Positions 38,210 through 47,392 are shown, counted from the first letter of the stretch. The stretch is 64,000 nt of DNA from Gp6-AA40 sp963742105 (GCA_963742105.1 CAVUKN010000003.1:124001-188000), one strand, 5' to 3'. Program-made: numbers and translations. The notes: generated from the letters alone by a model not told the origin.

Positions 38210-38983
38210 GTGACGGCTACTACTCCCCGCGTGTTTGACGAATGGCTGACGCAGCTCGAACGCCGCCACCTGGCCGACTTGCGCGTGCCGGAGGTGACGC
38301 GTGCGTTGCGCGCGCTCTCGTCGGCGTACGTCGAACGCCGTCACAAAGTGGCCTCTGGTGCGACTCTCGATTCTGCCGGCAAACGCGCCGCGTTCGCGCT
38401 CTTCTACTCGCCGCTGCACTTTCTCGCAACCTTCCACGTAGTACAGGCCCTGGGCGCCACGGATGGAGCGCTTCGCTCCATCGTTGATCTCGGGTGTGGC
38501 ACAGGCGCTGCCGGAGCGGCGTGGGCGATCGCGGCTGGAGGAGCGCCGGTGGTCGTCGGCATCGATCGACATCCGTGGGCCGTCGGTGAAGCACGGTGGA
38601 CGTACCGACAGCTGGGGGTCAACGGACAGGCGCGGCAGGGCGACCTGACGCGCGCGGCGATCCCGCCGGCGGGTTCCGCGGTCGTGGCGGCGTATGCGCT
38701 GAACGAGTTGCCGGATGCTGTACGGACACAAGTCGAAGCAAGGCTCATCGACGCGGCGGCGGCCGGAACTCGCGTACTCGTGCTCGAACCAATCGCGCGC
38801 GCACTGACGCCATGGTGGGACCAAACGGCAGAACGCGTGATGCGCGCCGGAGGGCGCGCGGACGAGTGGCGCCTGCCGGTGGAGCTGCCCCCTATCGTCC
38901 GCCTCCTCGATCGCGCTGCCGGTCTCAACCATCGCGAGTTGAAACTTCGATCGATCTACATGCCGTCACGCCGAGACGAGTGA
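38210..38983 (+). CDS. SAM-dependent methyltransferase
   Basis: 257 residues from GTG 38210. A helical N-terminal region (to about residue 70, with FALFYSPLHFLATFHVVQAL) precedes motif I IVDLGCGTGAAGAAWAIA and VVVGIDRHPWAVGEARWTYR. The post-I/II region contains VVAAYALNELPDAVR and VLVLEPIAR. The layout recalls the Rsm22-like methyltransferases, but the diagnostic residues are not certain and the substrate is unknown. The frame is intact. Confidence 0.75.
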   Translation: MTATTPRVFDEWLTQLERRHLADLRVPEVTRALRALSSAYVERRHKVASGATLDSAGKRAAFALFYSPLHFLATFHVVQALGATDGALRSIVDLGCGTGAAGAAWAIAAGGAPVVVGIDRHPWAVGEARWTYRQLGVNGQARQGDLTRAAIPPAGSAVVAAYALNELPDAVRTQVEARLIDAAAAGTRVLVLEPIARALTPWWDQTAERVMRAGGRADEWRLPVELPPIVRLLDRAAGLNHRELKLRSIYMPSRRDE

Positions 38984-39019
38984 CCGGCACCTGGCCGCCC
39001 GATTGCTGGCGTTCCGGCC

Positions 39020-39907
39020 ATGACTGCCAAACCTCAGGACCTTGAACCAAAGCCCCCATTTCCCGATCAGAAGCTGGAGAAGCCCGGGATCGAATCGGAG
39101 CTCGATCCGAAACCACGCTACGCCGCCCCCGCGTACCGAGGGTCCGGCAAACTCCACGGCAAGGTGGCGCTCATCACCGGCGGCGACTCGGGAATCGGCC
39201 GCGCGGTGGCAGTGCTCTATGCTCGCGAAGGCGCCGACGTCGCCATCACCGCACTTCCGGCAGAACGAAGCGACGCCGAAGAGACGCGCCAGGCCATCGC
39301 GACCGAAGGAGGTCGGTGCATCGTCGTCGAAGGCGACCTCGCCGAGCGGGACTTCTCGAGAACGTGCGTCGACCGCACCGTCGCGGAGCTCGGCCGCCTC
39401 GACATCCTGGTCCACAATGCCGCACATCAGAACCACTGGAAGGTTCTGGAAGACCTGCCGGACGACGAGATCGAACGCACCTTCCGCGTGAACGTGTTCG
39501 CCTACTTCTGGCTGGTAAAGGACGCGCTGCCGCACCTTTCGGAAGGCGCCGTCATCCTCGCGACCGGCTCGCAGACAGGCGTCGCCGGCTCGGGACCACT
39601 CCCGGCGTACTCGAGCACCAAGGGCGCCATCCACACGCTGACCAAGACGCTGTCACAGCTGCTGCTGGACCGTGGGATTCGGGTGAACTGCGTCGCGCCC
39701 GGACCCGTGTGGACGCCGCTCAACGCCGCCGACACGGGAAGAACTGCGAAGGAGGTCGGGGAATTCGGCGGCAAATCGCCGATGGGCCGGCCGGCGCAGC
39801 CAGAAGAAATCGCCCCTGCCTATGTCTTCCTCGCATCGCCCGCGGACTCCAGTTACATCACCGGCGAAGTGATCAACGTGCTCGGTGGAACCACGACAGC
39901 GGGATAA
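39020..39907 (+). CDS. Short-chain dehydrogenase/reductase (YghA / general stress 39 type)
   Basis: 295 residues. A 45-residue N-terminal extension (PPFPDQKLEKPGIESELDPK) is typical of the YghA group. The Rossmann motif is ALITGGDSGIGRAVA, then LVHNAAHQNHW (NAA) and the catalytic Ser/YSSTK in LPAYSSTKGAIHTLTK. IRVNCVAPGPVWTPL and SYITGEVINVLGG complete the fold. Classical NAD(P)-dependent oxidoreductase with unknown substrate; homologues respond to stress. The frame is intact. Confidence 0.9.
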   Translation: MTAKPQDLEPKPPFPDQKLEKPGIESELDPKPRYAAPAYRGSGKLHGKVALITGGDSGIGRAVAVLYAREGADVAITALPAERSDAEETRQAIATEGGRCIVVEGDLAERDFSRTCVDRTVAELGRLDILVHNAAHQNHWKVLEDLPDDEIERTFRVNVFAYFWLVKDALPHLSEGAVILATGSQTGVAGSGPLPAYSSTKGAIHTLTKTLSQLLLDRGIRVNCVAPGPVWTPLNAADTGRTAKEVGEFGGKSPMGRPAQPEEIAPAYVFLASPADSSYITGEVINVLGGTTTAG

Positions 39908-39911
39908 ACGG

Positions 39912-40001
39912 CAGGGGATCAGGAATCAGGGATCAGGGATCGGGAATCAGGTATCCCTGATTCCCGTGTTCCTGATCCGATCGTCTTCCTGATCCGATCG
40001 T
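39912..40001. repeat. GGGATCAGG-type micro-repeat inverted arms
   Basis: The left arm has GGGATCAGGAATCAGGGATC, AGGGATCGGGAATCAGG; the right arm has CCCTGATTCCCGTGTTCCTG and two copies of TCCTGATCCGATCGTC. The block fills the gap between convergent genes and ends 5 nt before the DUF4142 stop. Confidence 0.75.
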
Positions 40002-40006
40002 CCCTA

Positions 40007-40720
40007 CTATCGGGCCTTGTTGTTCCGTGGCGCGGTGTTGCGCGCCGTGTCGGTGACGCGGCCGTTCCGATCAAGCTTGTCGTTGATCATCTTGGCGTCG
40101 TCGAGGTGGTGGCGCACCACCGGCAGCGACTGCGCCGCCCACTGATTCACTGCCGCGGCCACGGCGTTGTCTGTCTTCTCCGGGACAACCTGCGTGTCCT
40201 TGGCGTCCTTGTCGGTAATCTTGTCCTTCAGACTGGCCGTGCTGTCGACGCGGCTCTCCAGGCTGTCGACCGCGTTCTGATGGTCGTCAACCATCGCCTT
40301 CACGTACTCCTTGTCGAATTGCGACCCGCTCAGCTTCGACAGGCGATCCATAGCATCCTTGTGCTTGTCGAAATCCTTGCTCTGGTCGGTGGTATCGACG
40401 TTGTACTTCGCCGCGACCTGCTTCAGCTCGCCTCCGGCCTTGGTGTGGTCGTCCACCATCATCTGAGCAAACCGCTTGACCTCCGGATTCACAGCCTTCT
40501 GGGCCGCCATCCGGCCCAGCTCGACTTCCGCGTCGCCATCGGCCAGCTGCTTGGTGATGAAGTCCTTCTCGCTATCGTGCACGGCGGTCCGGTCCGCTTC
40601 GCCCGCAGTGCCGACGGCCGCCGGCTCGTTACGGTTCTCAGCCGTCTTGTTATTGTTGCTATTGCAACCCACCACGAGCGCTGCCGCGCACACGAACGGC
40701 AGAATACCCATCCGTTTCAT
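40007..40720 (-). CDS. DUF4142 lipoprotein
   Basis: 237 residues. The lipobox is in MKRMGILPFVCAAALVVGC, followed by an Asn-rich linker. The DUF4142 four-helix domain contains HDSEKDFITKQLADGDAEVE, LGRMAAQKAVNPEVKRFAQM and MVDDHTKAGGELKQVAAKYN, and a second half repeats the pattern (FDKEYVKAMVDDHQNAVDSL). The His/Asp/Glu pattern is ferritin-like but a metal site is unproven. A GGAGGG Shine-Dalgarno precedes ATG 40720. The longer frame to 41107 overlaps a hairpin and the neighbouring gene and is rejected. Confidence 0.85.
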   Translation of the reverse strand: MKRMGILPFVCAAALVVGCNSNNNKTAENRNEPAAVGTAGEADRTAVHDSEKDFITKQLADGDAEVELGRMAAQKAVNPEVKRFAQMMVDDHTKAGGELKQVAAKYNVDTTDQSKDFDKHKDAMDRLSKLSGSQFDKEYVKAMVDDHQNAVDSLESRVDSTASLKDKITDKDAKDTQVVPEKTDNAVAAAVNQWAAQSLPVVRHHLDDAKMINDKLDRNGRVTDTARNTAPRNNKAR

Positions 40721-40776
40721 ATCAACCCTCCCCGTAGTTACCTGCCGATTCAGATGCAAAGTGCGCTGCAGGTAAT

Positions 40777-40808
40777 ACGCATGGGGTGACTCGCGCCACC
40801 CCATGCGT
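40777..40808. other. 12-bp perfect hairpin
   Basis: ACGCATGGGGTG / CACCCCATGCGT with an 8-nt loop. It lies in the 250-nt gap between the carbonic anhydrase stop and the DUF4142 start, both on the minus strand. Without a T run it is either a weak terminator or part of the DUF4142 leader; a second pairing TTACCTGC / GCAGGTAA overlaps its downstream side. Confidence 0.6.
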
Positions 40809-40970
40809 TCGGCTATCGGCCAGATGAGGAGGTGCCGGCGGGAGTTGTTCTGTTGAGCCTCGCGTGCTGATCCGGGCACCGCGTGACAGGTTGCCGAGTT
40901 TGTTGCGACTGGGTTGGGGACAGGCCTCGGAGTACTGATGCGCTCCAGACCTCGGCGGCTGACGCCCGCT

Positions 40971-41606
40971 TCACCGTGCGTTCTGTTTCGGCTCCGCGAA
41001 GAGAGGTGATGGGCCCGAATCGGTGACGTGCAAATCCTGCAACAGTCCATCCTGGAGCGAATAGATCCACCCATGGACCGACACGTGCTGCCAGCGTCGC
41101 CACGCATCCTGCACGATCGTCGTCTGACACACGTGCCGCACCTGCTCGACGACGTTCAGTTCGCACAGACGATCGATGCGTGCGTCCTCGTTGGCGATCG
41201 TCTCGAGTGTGGTCAGGTGCCGTTCGCGAACGTCCTGCACATGCCGCAGCCAGTTGTCGATCAATCCCAGCGACGCGCCCGAGAGCGCCGCGCGGACGCC
41301 TCCGCATCCGTAGTGGCCGCAGACGATGACGTGCTCGACGGCAAGGACGTCCACGGCGTACTGCAGCACCGACAGGCAGTTCAGATCGGTATGCACGACG
41401 ACGTTCGCGACGTTGCGGTGGACGAACAGCTCACCGGGGAGCAGATCGACGATTTCGTTAGCAGGCACGCGGCTGTCGGAACAGCCGATCCAGAGATATT
41501 TCGGCGCCTGCTGACGCGCGAGCGTGTCGAAGAACTGCGGATCGCGCGACTTGAGGCGTTGCGACCACTTGCGGTTGTTGGCGAACAGATGATCGAGTGA
41601 GCCCAC
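40971..41606 (-). CDS. Beta-class carbonic anhydrase
   Basis: 211 residues; interconverts CO2 and bicarbonate. The zinc site is clear: APKYLWIGCSDSRVPANEIV (Cys and Asp-Arg dyad) and HVIVCGHYGCGGVRAAL (His and Cys). LFVHRNVANVV and VSVHGWIYSLQDGLL are standard. The frame is intact. The start GTG 41606 lies 1 nt past the DinB stop, so the two are co-transcribed. Confidence 0.95.
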   Translation of the reverse strand: MGSLDHLFANNRKWSQRLKSRDPQFFDTLARQQAPKYLWIGCSDSRVPANEIVDLLPGELFVHRNVANVVVHTDLNCLSVLQYAVDVLAVEHVIVCGHYGCGGVRAALSGASLGLIDNWLRHVQDVRERHLTTLETIANEDARIDRLCELNVVEQVRHVCQTTIVQDAWRRWQHVSVHGWIYSLQDGLLQDLHVTDSGPSPLFAEPKQNAR

Positions 41607-41607
41607 G

Positions 41608-42069
41608 TCAGCCCGCGACCAGCGTGCGGATTTGCGCGAGATGGTGCCTGAGGTGACGCACGTAGTCCTCCATCAGGAAAGCAATGCTGACTGGTCCCGA
41701 ACCGTCCGGCGCGAGGGCGGTCCGCGCCGCGGCGTCGTCTGGTGTGCTGGCGATCACATGGGCGAGATGCCGGTTATATGCGCTCCACAGCGCGACGAGA
41801 TCCCGCCACGGCACCTTGTCGTAGTGCTGGCGTGCGACCCACTCGTCCTGGTTGTAACCGTCGAAGCGCGCCGTCGCGGCGGATTGCCCCATTACGAAAC
41901 GCCGGTGATTGTTGCACGCCGAGTCAATCAGGTGTCCCAGCACCTCGCGGGCGCACCACCCGTCCGGTCGCGATCGGCGCGTCGTACGCGTTTCGTCGAC
42001 CTGCTGAAACAGCCGCAGGCCTTCGCCGATCGCACTGTGGAGATCGGCTGACATCTCGGCGGAAGTCAT
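41608..42069 (-). CDS. DinB-family protein
   Basis: 153 residues, four-helix DinB/YfiT-like fold. WCAREVLGHLIDSACNNHRR provides the first metal His, and YVRHLRHHLAQIRTLVAG the C-terminal His pair; DGYNQDEWVARQHYDKVPW lies between. Such proteins bind a divalent metal and some are thiol transferases; the activity here is unknown. ATG 42069 follows a TACAAT box by 14 nt. It diverges from kup. Confidence 0.82.
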   Translation of the reverse strand: MTSAEMSADLHSAIGEGLRLFQQVDETRTTRRSRPDGWCAREVLGHLIDSACNNHRRFVMGQSAATARFDGYNQDEWVARQHYDKVPWRDLVALWSAYNRHLAHVIASTPDDAAARTALAPDGSGPVSIAFLMEDYVRHLRHHLAQIRTLVAG

Positions 42070-42077
42070 GAGAAGTG

Positions 42078-42087
42078 ATTGTAGTAT
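42078..42087. promoter_or_regulatory. Overlapping divergent -10 boxes for dinB-like gene and kup
   Basis: The sequence ATTGTAGTAT reads TACAAT on the minus strand (42083-42078) and TAGTAT on the plus strand (42082-42087). The two polymerases could not occupy it together. Confidence 0.45.
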
Positions 42088-42101
42088 CCTCGAACTCCCG
42101 C

Positions 42102-44003
42102 ATGACCGACCAAGGCGCTGACGGCCCCGGCGCGATGCGCCGTGGCCTTCTGCCCGTCATCCTGACTACCGTCGGCGTCGTTTACGGTGACATCGGCACC
42201 AGCCCTCTCTACACGATTCGCGAGTGCTTCTTTGGCACGCACCCGGTGCCGCCGTCGTCCGAAAATATCCTCGGCGTTCTCTCGCTGGTCGTCTACGCGC
42301 TTCTGATCGTCATCTCCGTCAAGTACATCGTCATCGTCATGCGGGCCGACAACCAGGGCGAGGGCGGCATCCTGGCGCTGACGGCGCTGATTCCGCCACG
42401 CGGCGCATCGACCGACTGGCTCGCGACCACCCGGCCTCTCCTGGTACTCCTCGGCATCTTCGGCGCGGCATTGCTCTACGGCGACGGCATGATCACACCG
42501 GCCATCTCGGTGCTCAGTGCGACCGAAGGGCTGAACGTGGCGACGCCGTTGTTCGAACCATACGTCGTTCCGCTGTCTGTGGTGATCCTCGTCCTGCTAT
42601 TCGTGATGCAGAAGTTCGGCACACATCGCGTCGGCAGGCTGTTCGGTCCGGTGATGGTCATCTGGTTCGCGACGATCGCCCTGCTCGGTATCGGCTGGAT
42701 TGTGCAGGCGCCGGAAGTACTGAGCGCCTTCGATCCACGGCACGCGGTCCGCCTCTTTCGCGCCGAGGGATATCACGCCTTCACCGTCCTCGGCGCCGTA
42801 TTCCTGGCGGTGACCGGTGGTGAAGCGCTCTATGCCGACATGGGCCACTTCGGGAAGCGGCCGATTCGCATCGCCTGGTTCTCGCTCGTCCTGCCGGCGC
42901 TGCTGCTGAACTACTTCGGCCAGGGCGCGCTTCTGCTCCACGATCCGGGAGCCGAGCAGCCATTCTTCATGCTGGCGCCGAAGTGGGCGTTGCTGCCGCT
43001 GGTGGGCCTGGCCACGGTGGCTGCGATCATCGCGTCGCAGGCGCTGATCTCCGGCGCCTTTTCGCTCACCCGCCAGGCCATTCAGCTCGGCTACGCACCG
43101 CGCCTCGACGTCGAGCACACCTCGTCTCACGAGATGGGCCAGGTCTACGTCCCCCAGGTGAATACGGCGCTGGCGATCGGCACAATCGCGATCGTCATCG
43201 GGTTCGAATCGTCGAGCGCACTGGCCGCCGCATACGGGATCGCCGTCACGATGACGATGGTCATCACGGCGATCCTGCTGCACGTGGTCGCGACCGAGCG
43301 ATGGAAGTGGCCGACGTGGGCGGCCACGGCCGTGACCGCCCTGTTCTTGTCGATCGACCTGGCATTCTTCGGCGCCAACCTGCTCAAGGTGGTCCAGGGC
43401 GGCTGGTTCCCGCTTATCGTCGGGGCGTTCATCTTCACGCTGATGACGACGTGGAAGACCGGCCGCCGGATCATGGCCGAACGGATCAGCGCCCGGGCCG
43501 TGCCGCTGACCGACTTCATGGCGGCCATCACGGGACACCCGCCCCTCCGCGTGCCCGGAACCGCCGTCTTCATGACGGCGCAGCCGCGCGGCACCCCGCC
43601 GGCGCTCGCCCACAACCTCCGCTACAACAAGATCCTGCACGAGCACGTCGTGGTGCTCACCGTCGGCACTGCCCCGATTCCCTACGTGTCTGACGAGGAC
43701 CGCATCAACGTCGAGGTGCTCGGCGAAGGCGTCTACAACGTCCGGGTCAAGTACGGATTCATGCAGGACCCGAACGTCCCCGACACGTTGCTCGAAGCAA
43801 AAGGCAAGGGAGTGGGCGTCGACCTGGAGGATGTGACCTACTTCCTGGGTCGCGAGACCATCATCGTGACTCGTCGGAACGGCATGGCCACCTGGCGAGA
43901 GAAGCTCTTCGTCCTGATGGCTCGCAACGCGGTACGCGCGACGGCGTACTTCCGCCTGCCGCCCGAGCGTGTGGTGGAGCTGGGCGTGCAGGTGGAGATG
44001 TAA
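42102..44003 (+). CDS. kup: Kup/HAK/KT-type potassium uptake permease
   Basis: 633 residues, about 12 helices and a C-terminal cytoplasmic tail. The N-terminal signature VVYGDIGTSPLYTIRECFFG is followed by RADNQGEGGILALTALIP, GIFGAALLYGDGMITPAISV and GGEALYADMGHFGKRPIRIAW. Mediates K+ uptake, probably with H+ symport. I use ATG 42102, since the upstream ATG at 42075 overlaps the shared promoter. The frame is intact, with the stop followed by a repeat block. Confidence 0.95.
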   Translation: MTDQGADGPGAMRRGLLPVILTTVGVVYGDIGTSPLYTIRECFFGTHPVPPSSENILGVLSLVVYALLIVISVKYIVIVMRADNQGEGGILALTALIPPRGASTDWLATTRPLLVLLGIFGAALLYGDGMITPAISVLSATEGLNVATPLFEPYVVPLSVVILVLLFVMQKFGTHRVGRLFGPVMVIWFATIALLGIGWIVQAPEVLSAFDPRHAVRLFRAEGYHAFTVLGAVFLAVTGGEALYADMGHFGKRPIRIAWFSLVLPALLLNYFGQGALLLHDPGAEQPFFMLAPKWALLPLVGLATVAAIIASQALISGAFSLTRQAIQLGYAPRLDVEHTSSHEMGQVYVPQVNTALAIGTIAIVIGFESSSALAAAYGIAVTMTMVITAILLHVVATERWKWPTWAATAVTALFLSIDLAFFGANLLKVVQGGWFPLIVGAFIFTLMTTWKTGRRIMAERISARAVPLTDFMAAITGHPPLRVPGTAVFMTAQPRGTPPALAHNLRYNKILHEHVVVLTVGTAPIPYVSDEDRINVEVLGEGVYNVRVKYGFMQDPNVPDTLLEAKGKGVGVDLEDVTYFLGRETIIVTRRNGMATWREKLFVLMARNAVRATAYFRLPPERVVELGVQVEM

Positions 44004-44005
44004 TC

Positions 44006-44185
44006 AAAACTCCCAACTCCCAACGACTGTCGCATCCCCAACTCCCAACAGCTGTCGCATCCCTACTCCCCACTGCAATGACTGTCGCTCCCAATTCCGA
44101 ACGTCGCACCCGAATGCCAAAAGCGCAGCCGGCGGAACGTTTGGTAGTTGGTCGGGCGTAAGACGTTGGGAATTGGGAGTTGAGA
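44006..44185. repeat. Inverted arms of CCCAACT-type micro-repeats
   Basis: The left arm (44009-44100) reads ACTCCCAACTCCCAACGACT, GTCGCATCCCCAACTCCCAA, CAGCTGTCGCATCCCTACTC. The right arm (44140-44185) reads GTTGGTCGGGCGTAAGACG, TTGGGAATTGGGAGTTGAG. A secondary word TGTCGCATCC repeats three times in the left arm. It lies between convergent kup and mscL. Confidence 0.82.
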
Positions 44186-44638
44186 TTAGGCCGCCAGCTG
44201 GCTCGTGCAGTTCGCGCAGCGGGTGGCCCGTTTCGAGATCACCGACATGCAGAAGGGGCACTCGCGAGTCGTCGGCGCCTCTTCAACGGGTGGCTTCGAC
44301 ATCCCGCTCTTGATCCGGTTTACCTGTTTCACCAGCAGGAATACGGCGAGCGCGACGATCAGGAAGTTGATCACGTCGTTGATCAACTGTCCATACGCGA
44401 TCACGGGGATCGCAAGCCGTTTGGCTTCGGCGATTGACGGTGGGACTCCGTTCGACGTATCGAGCACGTAAAACAGGCTCGCGAAGTCGACGCGGCCGAG
44501 AGCCAAGCCGATCGGCGGCATGATTATGCCTTCGACCAGCGTGGTCACGATCTTTCCGAACGCGGCGCCCATGATCAGGCCGACGGCCAGATCGATGACG
44601 TTGCCGCGGGCGATGAACTCGCGAAATTCCTTTAGCAT
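44186..44638 (-). CDS. mscL: Large-conductance mechanosensitive channel with C-terminal zinc ribbon
   Basis: 150 residues. Helix 1 (EFREFIARGNVIDLAVGLIM, GAAFGKIVTTLVEGIIMPPI) and helix 2 (YGQLINDVINFLIVALAVFL) are canonical MscL. The C-terminus ends with ECPFCMSVISKRATRCANCT, two CxxC pairs forming a probable zinc ribbon not found in E. coli MscL. Acts as an emergency valve during osmotic downshock. It starts 7 nt after the multihaem cytochrome stop. Confidence 0.94.
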   Translation of the reverse strand: MLKEFREFIARGNVIDLAVGLIMGAAFGKIVTTLVEGIIMPPIGLALGRVDFASLFYVLDTSNGVPPSIAEAKRLAIPVIAYGQLINDVINFLIVALAVFLLVKQVNRIKSGMSKPPVEEAPTTRECPFCMSVISKRATRCANCTSQLAA

Positions 44639-44645
44639 GCGCCAA

Positions 44646-46290
44646 CTATTCAGTACGGGCGGTGCTCCGCGCAAGTACTGTCGACGATGCCGGCGCCATC
44701 TGCTCGTAGTAGCCAACGAATCGCCTGGGCTCCGGCGCGTCGTAGGCCGACAGATTGTGTGCCCACCGGTAGCTGACCACCTGATAGCGAAGTTCGACTT
44801 CCACCGTAAAGGGCCCGACGGCTCCGCCGGTCGGAACGCGATATCGCACCCGGTCGCCCCCGTCTGCAAAATCGGCGTCGGTGAGCGCGTTGCCATGGAC
44901 CGCGATATCGGCCTCGGCCGTCGCCTTGTCGAAGCCGCGCGGCAGCAGGCGATTATCCTTGGCGAAGTCGACGGCCTGTAGCAGCCCGGTCGTCGGCTTG
45001 CCCGTGCGGTCCTGCATTACCGACTCATAGATCTGGACCTGGTCGTTGCGGGTGATCTCCTCGTAATGCGGCTCGAACTGGCCGGCGTCCGCATCGCTGT
45101 CCGCCCCAGTGATTCGACCATCGGGCGTAATCGCACCGGACTCGAACACTGCACGCCCCGACGCGTCCCGCACGGTCAGGTGCAGCCAGGCCCGCCGCGA
45201 CGGATAACCGCTGGGCAGCTTGTGACCGGTGAGATTGCGGATGTCGAGATCGACGTTGACAGTGCCGCCGCTCGTCGCCGCCCGGGTGATGCTGAGCGTC
45301 GCCGAGTCCTGCTGCAGCTGACGAATCGTGGCATTCGCCGAGGCTTCCAGCTCTCCTGGCAGGGCAGCCACACCGAGCTCGCCGCGGAAGCGATTGAGGA
45401 TCCTGAGCATGAAGAAATTGCCGCCGATGAACGTGTGCCGGCTGAGTCCATCCCGCTGCTCGCCAAGGACCGACGCGATGCGGGTCGGCTGCTCGTAGCG
45501 CGGCATGTGGCAGGACTGACAGCTCCGCTGGTCCTTGTAGGCACTGTGCAGCCATTCCTGGTAGGGCACCTGCTCCGGAATCGACCCGATGACTTCGCCG
45601 TTCGCCCCGAACGCCTGGGTGATGAGCGTGTGACACGTCGCGCACAGCTCCGACTGCTGCACGTGCTTGCCCTCGCTCGGCCGCGCCCCGGTCACCGAGT
45701 GCATGATGGACTGGCGGGCCGCATCAGCGTCGAACGGGACCGAACATCGCGCGCGGATCGCTGCCGAGCGGTTTGTTGACGACGAAGCCGCCGACGAAGC
45801 TCTGACGAGTGCCGAGCCCTTCCGGTGTGATCTGATGACACAGCGCACATGACACGCCATCCTGCGCCAGCTGCGCCACGTCGTCTTCACCGCCCAACGG
45901 CAGATGTGCGAACACCTGGCCTTTCCTGTCGGCTGCATGCGCCTCCGCCCGCACCATCGGCATATGACAGATCGAGCATTCGTCTTCGATGTCGGCCTGG
46001 TGCATCGCGTGGTCGATCGTCTCGCGCCTGACCGAGGCCTGCCAGTAGGGATCGCGCGACGAGTTCGCCATGATCGACGCACGCCACGCGGTGCCGATCG
46101 ACAGGTCCTCGCCGGTGGCCGCGGTCAGGCTGTTGTGGCACGCAATGCACTCTGACGACGGCGCGAACATGCCGTGCACGAGCGGCGCATCGTGAGGACC
46201 ATCAGCCGCGACCGTAACTGGTCGAACCGAGAACAGCGCCAGCAGCCAGACGACAGCCGCGGGCAGGAGCCACCTACTTCCAGCCATCAA
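44646..46290 (-). CDS. Multihaem c-type cytochrome
   Basis: About 547 codons. The signal peptide MMAGSRWLLPAAVVWLLALF precedes haem motifs CIACH, CSICH, CALCH, CATCH and CQSCH, i.e. five CxxCH sites in the first ~320 residues, with spaced extra His. The C-terminal ~220 residues are beta-rich (VNVDLDIRNLTGHKLPSGYP, VEVELRYQVVSYRW) like the Ig-like domain of other acidobacterial multihaem proteins. A shift near 45737 breaks the frame. It overlaps the stop of the upstream cytochrome gene, implying one electron-transfer unit. The partner and acceptor are unknown. Confidence 0.85.
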
Positions 46291-47392
46291 AGAGTCCCCC
46301 TTCGTACCAGTCCCACAGGAAGTACGTGAGCACCTGCGCGTGACGATCCTCCCGCTCGTTCATCGGGATCTGTACGCCGCCGCTGACCAGGATGTGACGA
46401 CGCTTGCTCAGCGACACCTGCATCTGCGGCACGATGTCCCATTCGGATTTCGCGTCGCTGACCAGCTCTCGCGCCGCGACGAGCTCGATGATCGGCGTCC
46501 ACGTCCGGTTGTAGCCGCCCTGGACGAACTGCTTGCCGAATGCCGTGCGCCAGAACGTTTCGCGCGGAACGACGTCGGGTTTGGTGGGCAGTCCGATGCC
46601 CGCGTGAAACTGCACGAAGCTGAGGGCGGGGAGACGCTGCCCGTACGCCGCAAACGATTCGAACGTGGTGACGCCGCTGCCGAGGCCGACCGACTCCTTC
46701 CCCGTCGGCAATCCCACTTCCTCACCGACGCTGAGGATGCTGCCGTGCGCGACGCTGTGGAACAGGTCGCGCTTGACGGCAATCGCGACGTCGCCCAGGC
46801 CGTAGTTCCACGTCCCGCTCTCGGTCTGCTGCGTCTCGAAGGGGATGTTGAACTCCATCATCGTCCGGGAGCCGAACCGGCGCTCGTGCAGGAGCGCGTT
46901 GCTCACGGCGCCCGACGGACCAGTGCCAAACGACGACGTGATCAGCGTCTCGTTTTCGGGAAAAGCCTTCTCAGTGATGAGCGCCCGAGGAAAATTCAGG
47001 TCGCCCTGCGGCCATTTGCGGTGCTCGTCGCAGAACGTCCGCAGATGCGACACCACCATCCGGATTTCGTGTTCCGACAGGGCATTCCCGAACGCCGGCA
47101 TGTGGCGATCGAGCGCTCGCACCGGCCCGCCCTGGTGAACGACGGCTTCCCAGCCTTCGTCCGCTTCGACGGTCACGAACAGACAGTCGGTGAAGTCCGG
47201 CAGCGGCTTCACGAAACCGACGACGGACTGTGGATTACCGCGACCGTCGGCACCGTGGCACGCCGCGCACGCCGCCTGGTAGACCTCCGCGCCGGTTGTG
47301 AATTCCTGTCGCTGGGTTTGAGGTTGCTGCGCCAGCGCTGTCTGCGCGCTCGCGCAGCACAGCAGCAGCAGAACCGAGACTCGCCTGAGCAC
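46274..47392 (-). CDS. c-type cytochrome fused to a barrel-like C-terminal domain
   Basis: 372 residues. The signal peptide MLRRVSVLLLLCCASAQTAL is followed by a monohaem cytochrome domain with YQAACAACHGADGRGNPQSV and the distal Met region HMPAFGNALSEHEIRMVVSH. From about residue 140 the sequence changes to alternating strands typical of an outer-membrane barrel: TMMEFNIPFETQQTESGTWN, YGLGDVAIAVKRDLF, HILVSGGVQIPMNE, ending LFDGWK. The fusion would place a haem at the inner face of the outer membrane. It is intact and coupled to the multihaem gene. The barrel assignment is inference from strand pattern. Confidence 0.78.
   Translation of the reverse strand: MLRRVSVLLLLCCASAQTALAQQPQTQRQEFTTGAEVYQAACAACHGADGRGNPQSVVGFVKPLPDFTDCLFVTVEADEGWEAVVHQGGPVRALDRHMPAFGNALSEHEIRMVVSHLRTFCDEHRKWPQGDLNFPRALITEKAFPENETLITSSFGTGPSGAVSNALLHERRFGSRTMMEFNIPFETQQTESGTWNYGLGDVAIAVKRDLFHSVAHGSILSVGEEVGLPTGKESVGLGSGVTTFESFAAYGQRLPALSFVQFHAGIGLPTKPDVVPRETFWRTAFGKQFVQGGYNRTWTPIIELVAARELVSDAKSEWDIVPQMQVSLSKRRHILVSGGVQIPMNEREDRHAQVLTYFLWDWYEGGLFDGWK

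Noticed and set aside
40721..41107. Extended DUF4142 frame starting at 41107
   Set aside because: The lipoprotein signal and Shine-Dalgarno site mark ATG 40720. The extension crosses a 12-bp hairpin and the carbonic anhydrase gene.
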